From Thecamonas trahens ATCC 50062 (taxonomy: Eukaryota; Apusozoa; Apusomonadida; Apusomonadidae): a stretch of DNA of 64,000 nt. The translations under genes and the position numbers were made by a program. This document shows positions 29,909 to 39,746 of this stretch, in pieces; the stretch's first letter is position 1, and the number at the start of each line of letters is the position of its first letter. The stretch is from contig NW_013657673.1 in NCBI RefSeq assembly GCF_000142905.1, forward strand, positions 396,630 through 460,629, read 5' to 3'. The notes under the pieces are model-generated. The model saw nothing but the letters and a program-made list of their open reading frames with translations. It was not told where the DNA came from and did not search any database.

Positions 29909-29997
29909 GATGAGACCGCCAAGGTTGGGCGTGTGGTCGTCGGCGCGTACGCCAGTGCCGTCACCCCGTCGGTGGGGCCGGGACCGAGCTGGAGCAT
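29899..29997 (-). CDS. BUB3: BUB3 exon 1 (antisense to PP6R coding)
   Basis: Encodes 33 residues starting MLQLGPGPTDGVTALAYAPT and ending AVSSWDG, equivalent to the human BUB3 start (LNQPPEDGISSVKFSP ... LLVSSWD). A GTACGA donor follows at 29898. The exon is in phase with exon 2. It lies wholly opposite the start of the SAPS gene's main exon, so both strands code here. Confidence 0.8.
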
Positions 29998-32038
29998 ATC
30001 CCCGCCTGCACCGCTCGACTCGCTGCTGGCCAAGCCATCGGACCTCCTCTCGGCTGTGTCGGCCAACAACAGGAAGGTCGTGGCCTACCTCTCGCATCCG
30101 CCACGGTTGGCTGCTCTGGTCTCGGTTGTGGTCGATCCAGTTGTGTCTCAGCCTGGTGATGATCCGCAGGAAGTCTTTGAGCGTGCTTCGCTCGCCGCTC
30201 GCGTTCTGGCTGCAGAGCCCGGCGTGGTCGGCGATGCCCTCGTTGCCACATCGCTCGTTGATCTCCCGCCCGACGCACTGCCTCGCGACTACCCTGTCCC
30301 ACCCGAGAGCGAAGATGCCGCCGCAGAGGCCTCGCTTGTTTTGCGACTGTTCGACATGTCGCCCGCCGCACCGCACTCGGTCCTTGCTTGCGAAGTCCTC
30401 GCCTCACTCCTCCGGCGCCACGCCCCGGGCGTGGCTGATCTTGTCCATGCGCGCAAGGCGCTTGTCCGTGACCTTGCGCTCGCCTTTCCGCTTGCTGCGC
30501 CGCTCCTTGCCCTCCTCGCCGAACTTGTCTCCGAGCCGTCGTCGGCACGATGGGTTGTCGACATGGGCATTGTCGAAGCGCTTGTGGCCGGCGTCCGCGC
30601 CCCGCTCACCGCGCTCCCGGGCACCGACGACGATGCGTGTGCCACCCGTGACTCGGCACTCCTCTGCCTCCATCAGTGGGTCGAGTGGTCGCGCGTCCCG
30701 GCTGCGCATGTTCTCCGCGTCTACCTCTTCTCGCGACCGGTCGTCGTCCCACTTGTCAAGACCGCCACCAACCCGACAGATACCATCGCTGCCGCCGGCG
30801 CTGTCGACGTCCTCGCCGCCATTGTGCATGTCGTCGAGGCATCGACCACCGACGCCGGTGGCGTCTCGCCGGCCTCTTCGCCGCGGCCGGTCGACACTGA
30901 AGCCCTCGTCGATGCCGCCCTGGCCGTCGTCGGTAATGTCATCGACGCGCTCAACACCACTGTCGAAGCTGCTCGCCACGCTGCACCAGGCGCCCCGCCG
31001 CGCCTCGGTCTATACGCATACAAGCTCGTCCATCTCCTCGCCATTGTTATCACTGCAGGCTCGCCGCGCGCGCTCGAGGCCTATGCCAACGCCAATGTTC
31101 CGCGCACCCTGCTCCGCCTCGTCGACGCCTTTCCGCTGCACAACTGCATGGCCAACTACGCACACCAGGTTCTCGTCGCCACTCTGGCCACCACCCACGC
31201 TTCGATCGAGGCTGCCCAGCTCCGCGAGACCATGATCCATACCTCGGACGCCCATGCCATTCTCCTCTCTGCGCTCACCGCCGTGCCTGACGAGCGGAAC
31301 CAGTGCAACCGCGGTCATTTTACCTCGCTAGCGACGTTGCTCGAAAACTCGGGCGCACCGCCGCCTCGTGACCCAGACCTTGCTGCAGCCTGGTCTGTAT
31401 TTGTTGCCGGCCCACTCGCGGCCTCCATCACCGTCGCCAACGCGCCGCTCGGCGGCTCGGCCCCACCGCGCCTCGACATGTCGACCGACACCCTCGGCGT
31501 TGCGCCGCCGGCCGCCGATGCACCACCGGCCGACGGCGACGGCCCCAAGCCCATGTCCACCACTAACGCCCTCGTCGACGAATACGTCAACCTCCGTGGC
31601 ATGGGCGCAAATCTCTCACTATTGCCTGACGACTTTGTCGCCAACGATGTTGACTGGGACGAGGCAGGCGCACCCGGCGAGTACGAACTGCCATCGACCC
31701 TCGACCGCGCCGCCCAGTGGACAGTCGAGCCCATGGACTTTGTCAACCTCGACGACGACGCTGTCGGTCTCGTCGACTCTCCCAGACCAGACCCAGCAGA
31801 GCCCATGGCCATGTCTATCGGCCCCGAAGCCACTCTCTCGTCCGTCTGGCATGGCTCGGCCGCTGCCCGTGCCGCCGACACTGCCATTGCCGACCGCCTC
31901 GCTTTGGGCCCGCGCCTCATGGACGACCGCCCTCTCGACGCCGTTCCCATCTCGGTCGCCGCCACAGAATCCCGCCTCGCGTCAGCAGAGGCCCACGCCC
32001 GCACGCGCTTTGCCGATGACATGCTGGCCGAATCGTAG
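29909..32038 (+). CDS. PPP6R: SAPS-domain PP6 phosphatase regulatory subunit, main exon
   Basis: With exon 1 the protein is about 720 residues. SAPS proteins (human PPP6R1-3, yeast Sap155/185/190) bind the catalytic subunit of PP6/Sit4 and direct it to substrates in cell-cycle and nutrient control. Evidence: WSISPPAPLDSLLAKP matches the family start (FWKF...DxLLxK), NNRKVVAYLSHP matches the KLxxFL segment, and further on come YKLVHLLAIVITAG, FPLHNCMANYAHQVL and NRGHFTSLATLL, which follow the SAPS helical-repeat pattern (GHLTxIAN). The C-terminal 200 residues are acidic and low complexity, as usual. The stop (32036-32038) is 27 bases from the convergent F-box gene. The first 89 bases are antisense to BUB3 exon 1. 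Confidence 0.8.
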   Translation, partial: DETAKVGRVVVGAYASAVTPSVGPGPSWSISPPAPLDSLLAKPSDLLSAVSANNRKVVAYLSHPPRLAALVSVVVDPVVSQPGDDPQEVFERASLAARVLAAEPGVVGDALVATSLVDLPPDALPRDYPVPPESEDAAAEASLVLRLFDMSPAAPHSVLACEVLASLLRRHAPGVADLVHARKALVRDLALAFPLAAPLLALLAELVSEPSSARWVVDMGIVEALVAGVRAPLTALPGTDDDACATRDSALLCLHQWVEWSRVPAAHVLRVYLFSRPVVVPLVKTATNPTDTIAAAGAVDVLAAIVHVVEASTTDAGGVSPASSPRPVDTEALVDAALAVVGNVIDALNTTVEAARHAAPGAPPRLGLYAYKLVHLLAIVITAGSPRALEAYANANVPRTLLRLVDAFPLHNCMANYAHQVLVATLATTHASIEAAQLRETMIHTSDAHAILLSALTAVPDERNQCNRGHFTSLATLLENSGAPPPRDPDLAAAWSVFVAGPLAASITVANAPLGGSAPPRLDMSTDTLGVAPPAADAPPADGDGPKPMSTTNALVDEYVNLRGMGANLSLLPDDFVANDVDWDEAGAPGEYELPSTLDRAAQWTVEPMDFVNLDDDAVGLVDSPRPDPAEPMAMSIGPEATLSSVWHGSAAARAADTAIADRLALGPRLMDDRPLDAVPISVAATESRLASAEAHARTRFADDMLAES

Positions 32039-32065
32039 CTCTCTTTCTCTCACCTCCATCCGAAC

Positions 32066-34438
32066 TCAGTCAAAAGCAGACCGCACAATCCGTAGCTCAG
32101 GTAGCGTCTGGCGGACCTCGGCCACCGTTATCTCGGAAATGCGCTGGTCGAGGCCCCACATGCTCAGCACCTCGAGCTTTTCGCACCACCGTGCCACCGC
32201 CCACAGCGACTCGTCCGAGCACTGGAAGCACTGGTTGATGTCCAGTCGCCGCAGCTTCTGGTACGCAAACAGGAACGAGCCTAGCGACGAGAACCGCGTC
32301 GACGAAATGATGAGCGTTCGCAAGTTGGGGCATCGTCCACCAATCGCCAGCAGCCGCGCGTCGGTGCACGGCGCTGCGAGCGTCAGGTCCAGCTCCTCGA
32401 GCACTGGCGTCTTGAGATTGATCGAGAACTTCTTCGACAACTCGTTTGACCGGAACAGCAGCTTGCGGAGGCTTCGGCCAGAGACCGTCACAAACCGCGC
32501 GTTGACACAGTGTGAGAGGTTGAGCGTCCGCAGCGATGCTGGGGCCATCACTGCCACATCGCCCACAAACCCCACGCACGACCCCACATCGAGCGTCTCC
32601 AGCTCGGGCATGCCGTCAAACACCTCCTCCACTCCAGTAAACTCGACCAGCGGACATGCGTTGAGCGAGAGCCACCGGATCCCGTCACACTGCGACGCCA
32701 GGTGGCGACATGCGAGCGTCGTGATGCTTGTCGCCCCGTCGAGATGCAGCTTGCGGAGCCGTGAGCCGGCCGCCACCGCCATCGCAAACACGGCCTTGTT
32801 GCTCACCCCGGCCACCCGCGCCAGATTCACGACTTCCAGTCTTGGCATACCCTTGAACATCGCCAGCAGATCGATCTCAGGTACGTGCGTCGCCACCATG
32901 TGCAACTCGCGGAGCCGCGTCAGTGGCGCCCGCATGCTCACAAACGTCAGGTCGTAGCAATGGCTCACGTCAAGGATCTCCAGCTCCGGCGTCGCCGCGC
33001 CGTCGAGGGTAAAGCCGCCAACAACCTCCAGGCATGTCGCCGCACGCAGCACACGGAGCCGCGACATGTTGCTCAGTACAACCGCAAGCGTCACCTCGGT
33101 CACTCCGAGGCACCGCGTCAGATTGAGCTCGGTCAACGACGAGAGACTGGCCACCAGAGGGAGGAGCGAGGCGACTCCGGCAGGCTCCGTCAGCCTGTAC
33201 GTGTTGAGCATTGAGTAGTCGCGAGTAGCGGCAACCTCGTCTGACAACAGCGACGTTGCTGACATCGACAGAGGCCCGCCATGCATGGTCAGCTCTCGCT
33301 GCGGCCGCCGGTCTTCCGGCGAGAGTCCAAACGCCTCACCGGTGGCATCGGCCACATACACATTGAGCCGCGAGAGGTCCAGGACCTCTAGTGATGCCAG
33401 CGACGCTACCACGCCTTCCAGCAGAGTAAGCAGTTCTGCTGTGTCCATAAGCGTCGCGCCCTGGAGCGCGAGCCGCGTCGGCGGATCCGTCTTCCACCAC
33501 GACGGGCTCCACCCTTCAGAGCTTGAGCTTGAGCTAGCTGAGCTGAGGCTGCTTGTCGACAACGAGCTGTGCGACATGCATGCATCGCCTGTCCGCGATG
33601 CCGAGAGCACCGACGAGTCTGAGAGAGTGCTGGCGGCAGACGCAGCCTCACCGCTCGCCTCTGCCTCCTCGTGCTCCTCGTCGTCGGTCGTCGACGACGA
33701 TCCGGACTCGACTGCAGTGTACGGATGCCGAAGCTCAAGCTTCGAGCCGTCAAGTTCCATCTGCCGACTGTTCTCGGCCTCGGCGAGGCTATCCAGCGGT
33801 CCAGACCAACCCATGGCCTTCTTCTCGAGTGCATACGTCGCGAGAGGATTGTTGCCTGGCGTCACACGCACCACGTCCAACTCGACATCGCGGGTCACAT
33901 ACATCTGCAACAACTCCTCGGTGAGGATCCACAGCCGCGATGGGAGTTGAATTCGACCCTCAAGCGCAACGTACGTCGCCGCGGCGCGCCAGAGAGTACA
34001 CGTCCGCGCCACCGCGGCAAGCGCGGGGCCATCGAGCATGCCAAAGATGTGGATAAAGAGCTGGTCAGGTAGAACCATGCACGGTACACCACCTTCGTCT
34101 CCACTTAGTGATGCTCTTCGACCAACCTGCGAGTCCGAGCGATCGAGCCTTGCCCGCCACGACGACTGCTTGCGGACGAGCTGATGGGCCGAGAGGATAG
34201 ATGCGATATGCGCCGGGAGATGGCCTCGTCGCGGGGGTCCATCACCGTTGTCACCGCCATCCCCAACACCTGCTCCAGCACCGACTCCACCAACATGGCA
34301 TGTGTCCACATTCAGCCGAGGCAGCCCAGGCGGCCCCGTCAGTCCACCCGGACCCAACGCCGACACACCGTCGCCTTCGTCTCGCCCGCCGTCCTCACCG
34401 CTGTCCGCCCGACGCTGGCGGCAGCACCCAGAGCCCAT
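32066..34438 (-). CDS. F-box and leucine-rich-repeat protein
   Basis: 790 residues, ATG at 34438. The N-terminal 110 residues are Gly/Arg-rich and disordered. An F-box lies at about residues 120-165 (MVLPDQLFIHIFGMLDGPAL then CTLWRAAA), a Ser-rich linker at about 260-320, and from about 340 to the end a series of LRRs of the cysteine-containing FBXL type (LTELNLTRCLGVTEVTLA, PELEILDVSHCYDLTFV, LRRLDINQCFQCSDESL). F-box/LRR proteins are substrate receptors of SCF (SKP1-CUL1) ubiquitin ligases, with the LRRs choosing the substrate. No particular FBXL orthologue is evident. Confidence 0.8.
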   Translation of the reverse strand: MGSGCCRQRRADSGEDGGRDEGDGVSALGPGGLTGPPGLPRLNVDTCHVGGVGAGAGVGDGGDNGDGPPRRGHLPAHIASILSAHQLVRKQSSWRARLDRSDSQVGRRASLSGDEGGVPCMVLPDQLFIHIFGMLDGPALAAVARTCTLWRAAATYVALEGRIQLPSRLWILTEELLQMYVTRDVELDVVRVTPGNNPLATYALEKKAMGWSGPLDSLAEAENSRQMELDGSKLELRHPYTAVESGSSSTTDDEEHEEAEASGEAASAASTLSDSSVLSASRTGDACMSHSSLSTSSLSSASSSSSSEGWSPSWWKTDPPTRLALQGATLMDTAELLTLLEGVVASLASLEVLDLSRLNVYVADATGEAFGLSPEDRRPQRELTMHGGPLSMSATSLLSDEVAATRDYSMLNTYRLTEPAGVASLLPLVASLSSLTELNLTRCLGVTEVTLAVVLSNMSRLRVLRAATCLEVVGGFTLDGAATPELEILDVSHCYDLTFVSMRAPLTRLRELHMVATHVPEIDLLAMFKGMPRLEVVNLARVAGVSNKAVFAMAVAAGSRLRKLHLDGATSITTLACRHLASQCDGIRWLSLNACPLVEFTGVEEVFDGMPELETLDVGSCVGFVGDVAVMAPASLRTLNLSHCVNARFVTVSGRSLRKLLFRSNELSKKFSINLKTPVLEELDLTLAAPCTDARLLAIGGRCPNLRTLIISSTRFSSLGSFLFAYQKLRRLDINQCFQCSDESLWAVARWCEKLEVLSMWGLDQRISEITVAEVRQTLPELRIVRSAFD

Positions 34439-34823
34439 GGAAGCACGTATGTGTGTGGCTGTGCGTATGTGAGTACGGGGTGTATGTGTGAGTGGATATG
34501 TGTGTGTGTATATGTATGTGTGTGTGTGTGTGTGTGTGTGGTGGTGGTGGTGGTGGTGGTGGTGAACTGCCGGTGCTGGTTGCTGTCAGAGTCGTGGCTG
34601 GGCTGGTGGCGGGCGGGTGCGGCCGGCGGTTGCTCCGGTGGTTGGTCGACGGGGACGTTGGGCAGTCGGCGCGCTACCTCGAGTCCGACCGCGACAACGT
34701 GTGGTTCACGTGCAGTTTCTCGTTCGGTTGACGCGCTCCACTCTATCGCACGCTGTCGCACTCTGCTGCGGGAACCGCATGGATGGCGGGGTGTTCAATC
34801 AGCGGCCACTACGCCTCATCGAC
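34439..34823. other. spacer with TG and GGT microsatellites
   Basis: 385 bases between two minus-strand genes. A TG repeat (about 34498-34542) runs directly into a GGT repeat (about 34543-34563). No gene is visible. It should hold the F-box gene's promoter and the 3' UTR of the first receptor gene. Confidence 0.5.
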
Positions 34824-37800
34824 CTACATGGAGGACAAGGCAGGCCGCGACGGGCCATCCTTGGGCACGGCAGGGGGCATCGGGATGGGAGAGTCGGTGA
34901 TGGTGGCGACGGCGGGGGCGCCGGCCACGGTGAGCGAGTTGAATGAGTCGTCAGTCGAGACACAAGTCATTGAGCTGTTCTCTGGCCTCTCGCACATTGT
35001 GGCGATGACCGCCGCATCCTCACCGGTCCCATCCTGGAAGGCTGGATTCGCGTAGGCGAGGCTTGAGATATCACTCGACTGGTAGCCCTCCATCAGCCCA
35101 CCGACAGCGGCATCGTCTTGGTCCTGCTGCATCGCGTTCGAAGTCGTCGCCTGCTCGAAATTCACCGCCTCCGACTGCGCCGCCTCTTTTTTGCGGAGGC
35201 GGTAAAAGTCGAACAGGACCCCGAGCATGATCGAGATGAGGAGCAGTGAGAGGCCGGTGATGATGGCAGCCTGCGAGAGGCCCGACGAGTACGTCACAGT
35301 CCCACCCCACAGCGCGAGAATGGCCATGCAGAGCATCCACGACTCGAGCCGGTTGTGGAAGGTCGAGACGTACGGCTGGATGTATGACGAGTGGACTGCA
35401 ATGCCGGAGAGCAGCAGCATAACAATCGACGCCTTCAGCAGCGGGTTCTGGACGCTCACCACACTCAGCACAATCGCCAACTTGCGGGCCATGATCGCGG
35501 TCTCGAAGAGGTAGAACCGGGTCCGGTACCGCCCGATCATGAACCCGTAGCTCAGCACAAACTCCATGGCGTGCGCGCCGCCGTGCATCCGCGCCTTGCG
35601 CCGTAGCCAGAAGCCAACCGCAAGCGGAATGCCGACGCAGTAGAGCAGTGCAAAGATGATCGCCGCCGGAAGTACTTCCAATACCGAGTATCGTAGCACT
35701 CGTATGCCGGCGCAGAGGTCATAATCCATGTCTCCGAAGTCACCTTTTCGCACTCAAAGAACTTGAGCGTCATGGCCACGAGCGGGAGGTAGACAAGGGC
35801 AATGAGCTGAAAGTACGCCCGTCCGATGGTCGACACAATGCCGCGGTGCTTGAGGACCGAGACCGTGAGGCACCGCCCGAGCCGATGCTTGGCCTGGGCT
35901 GCCCTGCTTGCACCATCGCTCGGGACCACCATCCACTCGGGGTGGCTGGCGGCAAACGACTCGCCCCACCGCTCGACAACGACCATGTAGAAGACCATCC
36001 ACAGGTAGACGATGCCAAAGAGAGCGACACCGATGGCCGGCATCGCCATCATGACCGCCCACTTGACCAGCCAGATGTTCGACGCGCTGATGGTGCACTC
36101 AGGCTTGGCAAGGTCGAGGTTGATGTTGAGGAACGAGACAATGTCGAAGATGGACCGCGCGTACTCGGGCCAGTCGAGGTTGATGTCACCGTAGATGGCG
36201 ACGACCTGGAGCGCGTTGAGGCCGATGACGAGGGCCACGAACTTGTGCGAGACCTCGGTCTTGGTGTTGAACCACGCAGGTGCGGCGCAGGCAAAGAGGC
36301 CAAAGACCACAAAGAAGAACAGAGCAAGCTCGGTCGGGAAGCCGTCGCACTTTTTGCACTGAATGTCGATCTTGTAGTAGCCGGGTGCACACTCGCCACA
36401 GAGCAGGCCGGTGTATCCGGTTGTGCATCGGAACGGCGAGCCACCGGCACACGCCGCCCGGTTGTGGTCACACGAGATAAAGCCGTTAGTCGGGCCCGGA
36501 AAGTAGCCCGGCTTGGGATACGGCAGCTCTCGACGTCCGGGACAGATGCCACCCTCGGGACAGCGCAGACACGGGAGACCCGAGAGCTGGTCCGGCTGAA
36601 AGTAACCCTTCAAGCAGGTGCAGTTGTAGATCGACGAGGCCAGCGGCGTTGCCGACGTGTGGGGCGGGCAGGCCTTGCACTCGGGCGTGTTGACCACGTC
36701 GCTGTACGCCTCTAGGGGACACGCCAGACACGGACCGTACTCAGTCTGCGCGAAGTAGCCAACGTCGCAGACGGCAAGCACCTTGAACGACCACGGCGAA
36801 CCGCCGATAGCCACAGAGTTGAGCTGTACAGAGAGCACGTACGAACCGCCGATCTGGGTCGCGTACGCGCAGGTGTACGATCCGTCGCTGTTGTCGGTGC
36901 ACGAGACGAGGACTTGCGAGTCGACTGAGGAGACGGAGGCAAGGACAATGTCACCACCGGCTCGCCGGCGGTTGCCGTACTCGTCGCGGGCGACAACAAC
37001 AAACTCGACGGTCTCGCCGACCTTGGACTCGACCAAGCCGGCGCCGGATGCACCCGACATGGGCGCATACGTCGGACCAGGCACAATCGTCACCTCGTAC
37101 GGGTTGGCGGCAAGCGGCATGAGATTCACGCGCAGCGTGTACGCGTAGTCGCCCGGTACCGTGAGTGAGTACACCACGTCGTGGGTGCCAGCGCCAACGT
37201 AGGTTTGTCTTGAGATCGGCCCACTGTCAAGGCTCAGTGAGTTGTCGTAGAGCCCCACGATGTCGAGCGGGTTGTCGATCACAGTCCCACCGTTTTCCTT
37301 GGTCACCACCGAAAAGGCCCACGCAGCCCCGGCCTCCAACTGCTGCGGCGTTGTCGAGGTTGTCGTCGACACCACCGGATCGATGTTGGTGACAACAATA
37401 GTGGTCTCGGTTGCGAGCGTCCCGCACTCGGTCGTCCCGATCTGAAGCAGAACCCGGCAGGTGCCGGGAGTCGAGAGCGTGATGCCGCTCACGCCCGCTC
37501 CCGCATGGCTACCGGCGCACGCCTCGCCACTCAGCGTCCACTGGTAGCTGGTGAACGACGGCTGAGTGGTGACGTTGAGGGCGATGACGCCATCAACAGG
37601 CGCCACCCGGACACCAGCGGCCTCCGCCGATGCACCGACCACGCTGATAGTGTGCGCCGGCGAGGTCAGGCCCACGAGCACAAACTCGCGGATCTCGACC
37701 GCCGACGTCCGCACCGAGTATCGGCCGCGGTCGTTAAAGGCGACAACTGCAGTCAGAGGCTCCTCGCTCACCACGGTCGCACCTGAAGGCCACACCCATG

Positions 37801-39384
37801 GATTCGTGTCGGTCTTGGTGATTGTCACCTGTGTGTTGACGCACAGAATGTCGGCGCTCATGGTGAACGTCGGCTCGCTGGCAAAGTTGTAACGCGTCGC
37901 CTGGTTCTGTGAGACCGGCGCCGGCGCGTCATAGACGTCGACCGCCAGGCCATCGCGGCCTGCACCGCCATTGCCACCCTTACCGCCGATTCCACCAGGA
38001 CCACCGGCACCACCACCACCAACTTCGGCGTTTCCAAAGCCGCCAACACCGGCGCCACCGCCATTGCCACCATCGCCGCCGTCACCGGCAACGCCGCCTC
38101 TGCCAGCCGAGCCGGCAAGTAGGTACGAGTCGGTCAGGCTTGACGCTGCGCCGCCGCTAGTCACGTACACCGCAGACGAGCATCCGCCGCCGTAGCCACC
38201 GGTGCCTGGAAAACCACCCGCGCCACCACCACCACCACCGCCACCGCCGGCTCCAGCGCCATCACAGCAGACCGAGGTGTACTGGCCCTTACCACCAGCA
38301 CCGCCTCCACCACCGCCGCCTCCGTACCCGCGGATCCCAGTCCCACCGCGACTGCCAGGGACCCAGAAGTTGTAGTCGTGATACGGCGCGCCGCCGGTCG
38401 ATCCTGGCGCGCCGTCGGTACCCTTGTAGCCAGTACTACCTGGATCACCATTGAACTTGTTGCCTACCGCGCCGTTACCACCGGTCCGCCCACCGCGACC
38501 ACCGTTCCCGCCGCGATGTTCTTCTTGGCCACCTGATCCACCACCGCCGCCTCCACCCCCAAGATGAACGCTGCTGCTGGTGCCACCACCACCGCCGGCG
38601 GCGCCCTTTTTGCAGCATCCACTGAGAGAGCCACCGTTGCCACCATTGACACTACCTCCACCGGCTCCGCCCTTTCCACCGGGGCCCTCGTTTGTGTCGT
38701 TGTCGTCGTCGCCGTTGCCGCCCTTGGTCCCATCGCTGCCGTCTTCGCCCTTGTTGCCCTTGGAGCCTCCAGCGCCGCTGGACGCCTGGCCCGGACGGAT
38801 AGAGCAGCGGACGATGGCGAATGCGTTGGCGTTGTGCAGGTAGATACCGTAGGTGGAGACGCCACGGCCCCCTTTGAACGGCGCTGCATTGGTCTCCACA
38901 ACCAGATCCATGAGCTTGAAGCCGGTGATGCCATTGGCTTCCATACCAATGTACGCCCGGACCTCGCCCGACGGCGAGCCAGGGGGCTCAAAGGTGGTGG
39001 AGCCAATCCGCTGCAGAGTGGTGGTAAACAGGGCGTTTGACTTGCGCCACACGCCAGCTCCATCATACTTGAGTCCGCCTTCGTACGTGATGTATGAGCC
39101 GAGCTGAAGCCGCGCAGAAAAAGTGTACAGGCCCTGCTCAATCCGCAGCGTCACTGGAGTCGACACTGATGCACACTCCTTGGCAATGGTATGGCCGGCA
39201 GAAAAGGTGACAGGATTGCTCTTGGTCTTGTCCTTGGACGCCGTCGATGTCGAGCCGCCGGACGAGACAACCCAGACCACACCCCCTCCGCTGCGAGGTC
39301 TCCACAATCACCAGCGTAGACCACAACCACCGCAAAGGCAAGCGAAAGCAAGATAGGACGCACAGTATGCATCGACAAGTCCAT
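34824..39384 (-). CDS. multipass receptor/channel-like protein, paralogue A
   Basis: About 1520 residues after restoring two bases. Start ATG 39384 (MDLSMHTVRPILLSLAFAVV), a signal peptide ending near YAGDCGD. In order: a beta-helix-like N-terminal domain (to about 180), a Gly-rich region of roughly 300 residues, Ig/PKD-like beta domains, a filamin-type repeat (VPGPTYAPMSGASGAG...GGSPWSFKVLA), a Cys-rich GCC2/GCC3-like region with EGF-like motifs, then 8-9 membrane segments starting near ELALFFFVVFGLFACAA, and a Ser/Asp-rich cytosolic tail. No kinase or G-protein signature is visible, so it could be a receptor or a TRP-like channel. Frame breaks: 39282-39286 (C run; extra G on sense gives EGGVVWVV) and 35668-35669 (extra C gives YWKYFPAAIIFALLY as in paralogue B). 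Confidence 0.7.
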
Positions 39385-39746
39385 GGCGCAGCCTTGGCAG
39401 AAGGAAGGAGAAGATACAAAGTGAGAGCAACACAGAGAATGAAGAGAGTGTGATTGAGTGAGGTATGGTTTTCTGCAAAAAATTGGGTTGCGAATTGGGC
39501 TTTCTTTTAGCGGGAACTCCCTTCTTCGGCCACACCGCACGCTTTTTTTTTTGCGCATGGCGCCAACCCCCGCAAGTCCCGCACCCGCACATGTAGCAGT
39601 GTTGTGGTGTTCACGAGGAAAAGAGAGAAAGAAAGAGAGAGAGAAAGAGTGAGGAAGAGTTGCAAGCGAGGTGGGGAAAACGAGAGGGCATGCCGTCTCC
39701 TCGCCTGCGACGCGTAGTTCTGGAAGCAAAGCAGCTACTATCCTGC
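39385..39746. promoter_or_regulatory. spacer between tandem paralogues (promoter of A)
   Basis: 362 bases upstream of paralogue A and downstream of B. It is AT-richer than its surroundings, with an A run at about 39476-39481, a T run at 39543-39551 and a GA-rich stretch at about 39617-39655. On the sense strand it contains TTCCCGC, also found as TTTTCCCGC upstream of paralogue B; a shared regulatory site is possible but the match is short. Confidence 0.4.
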
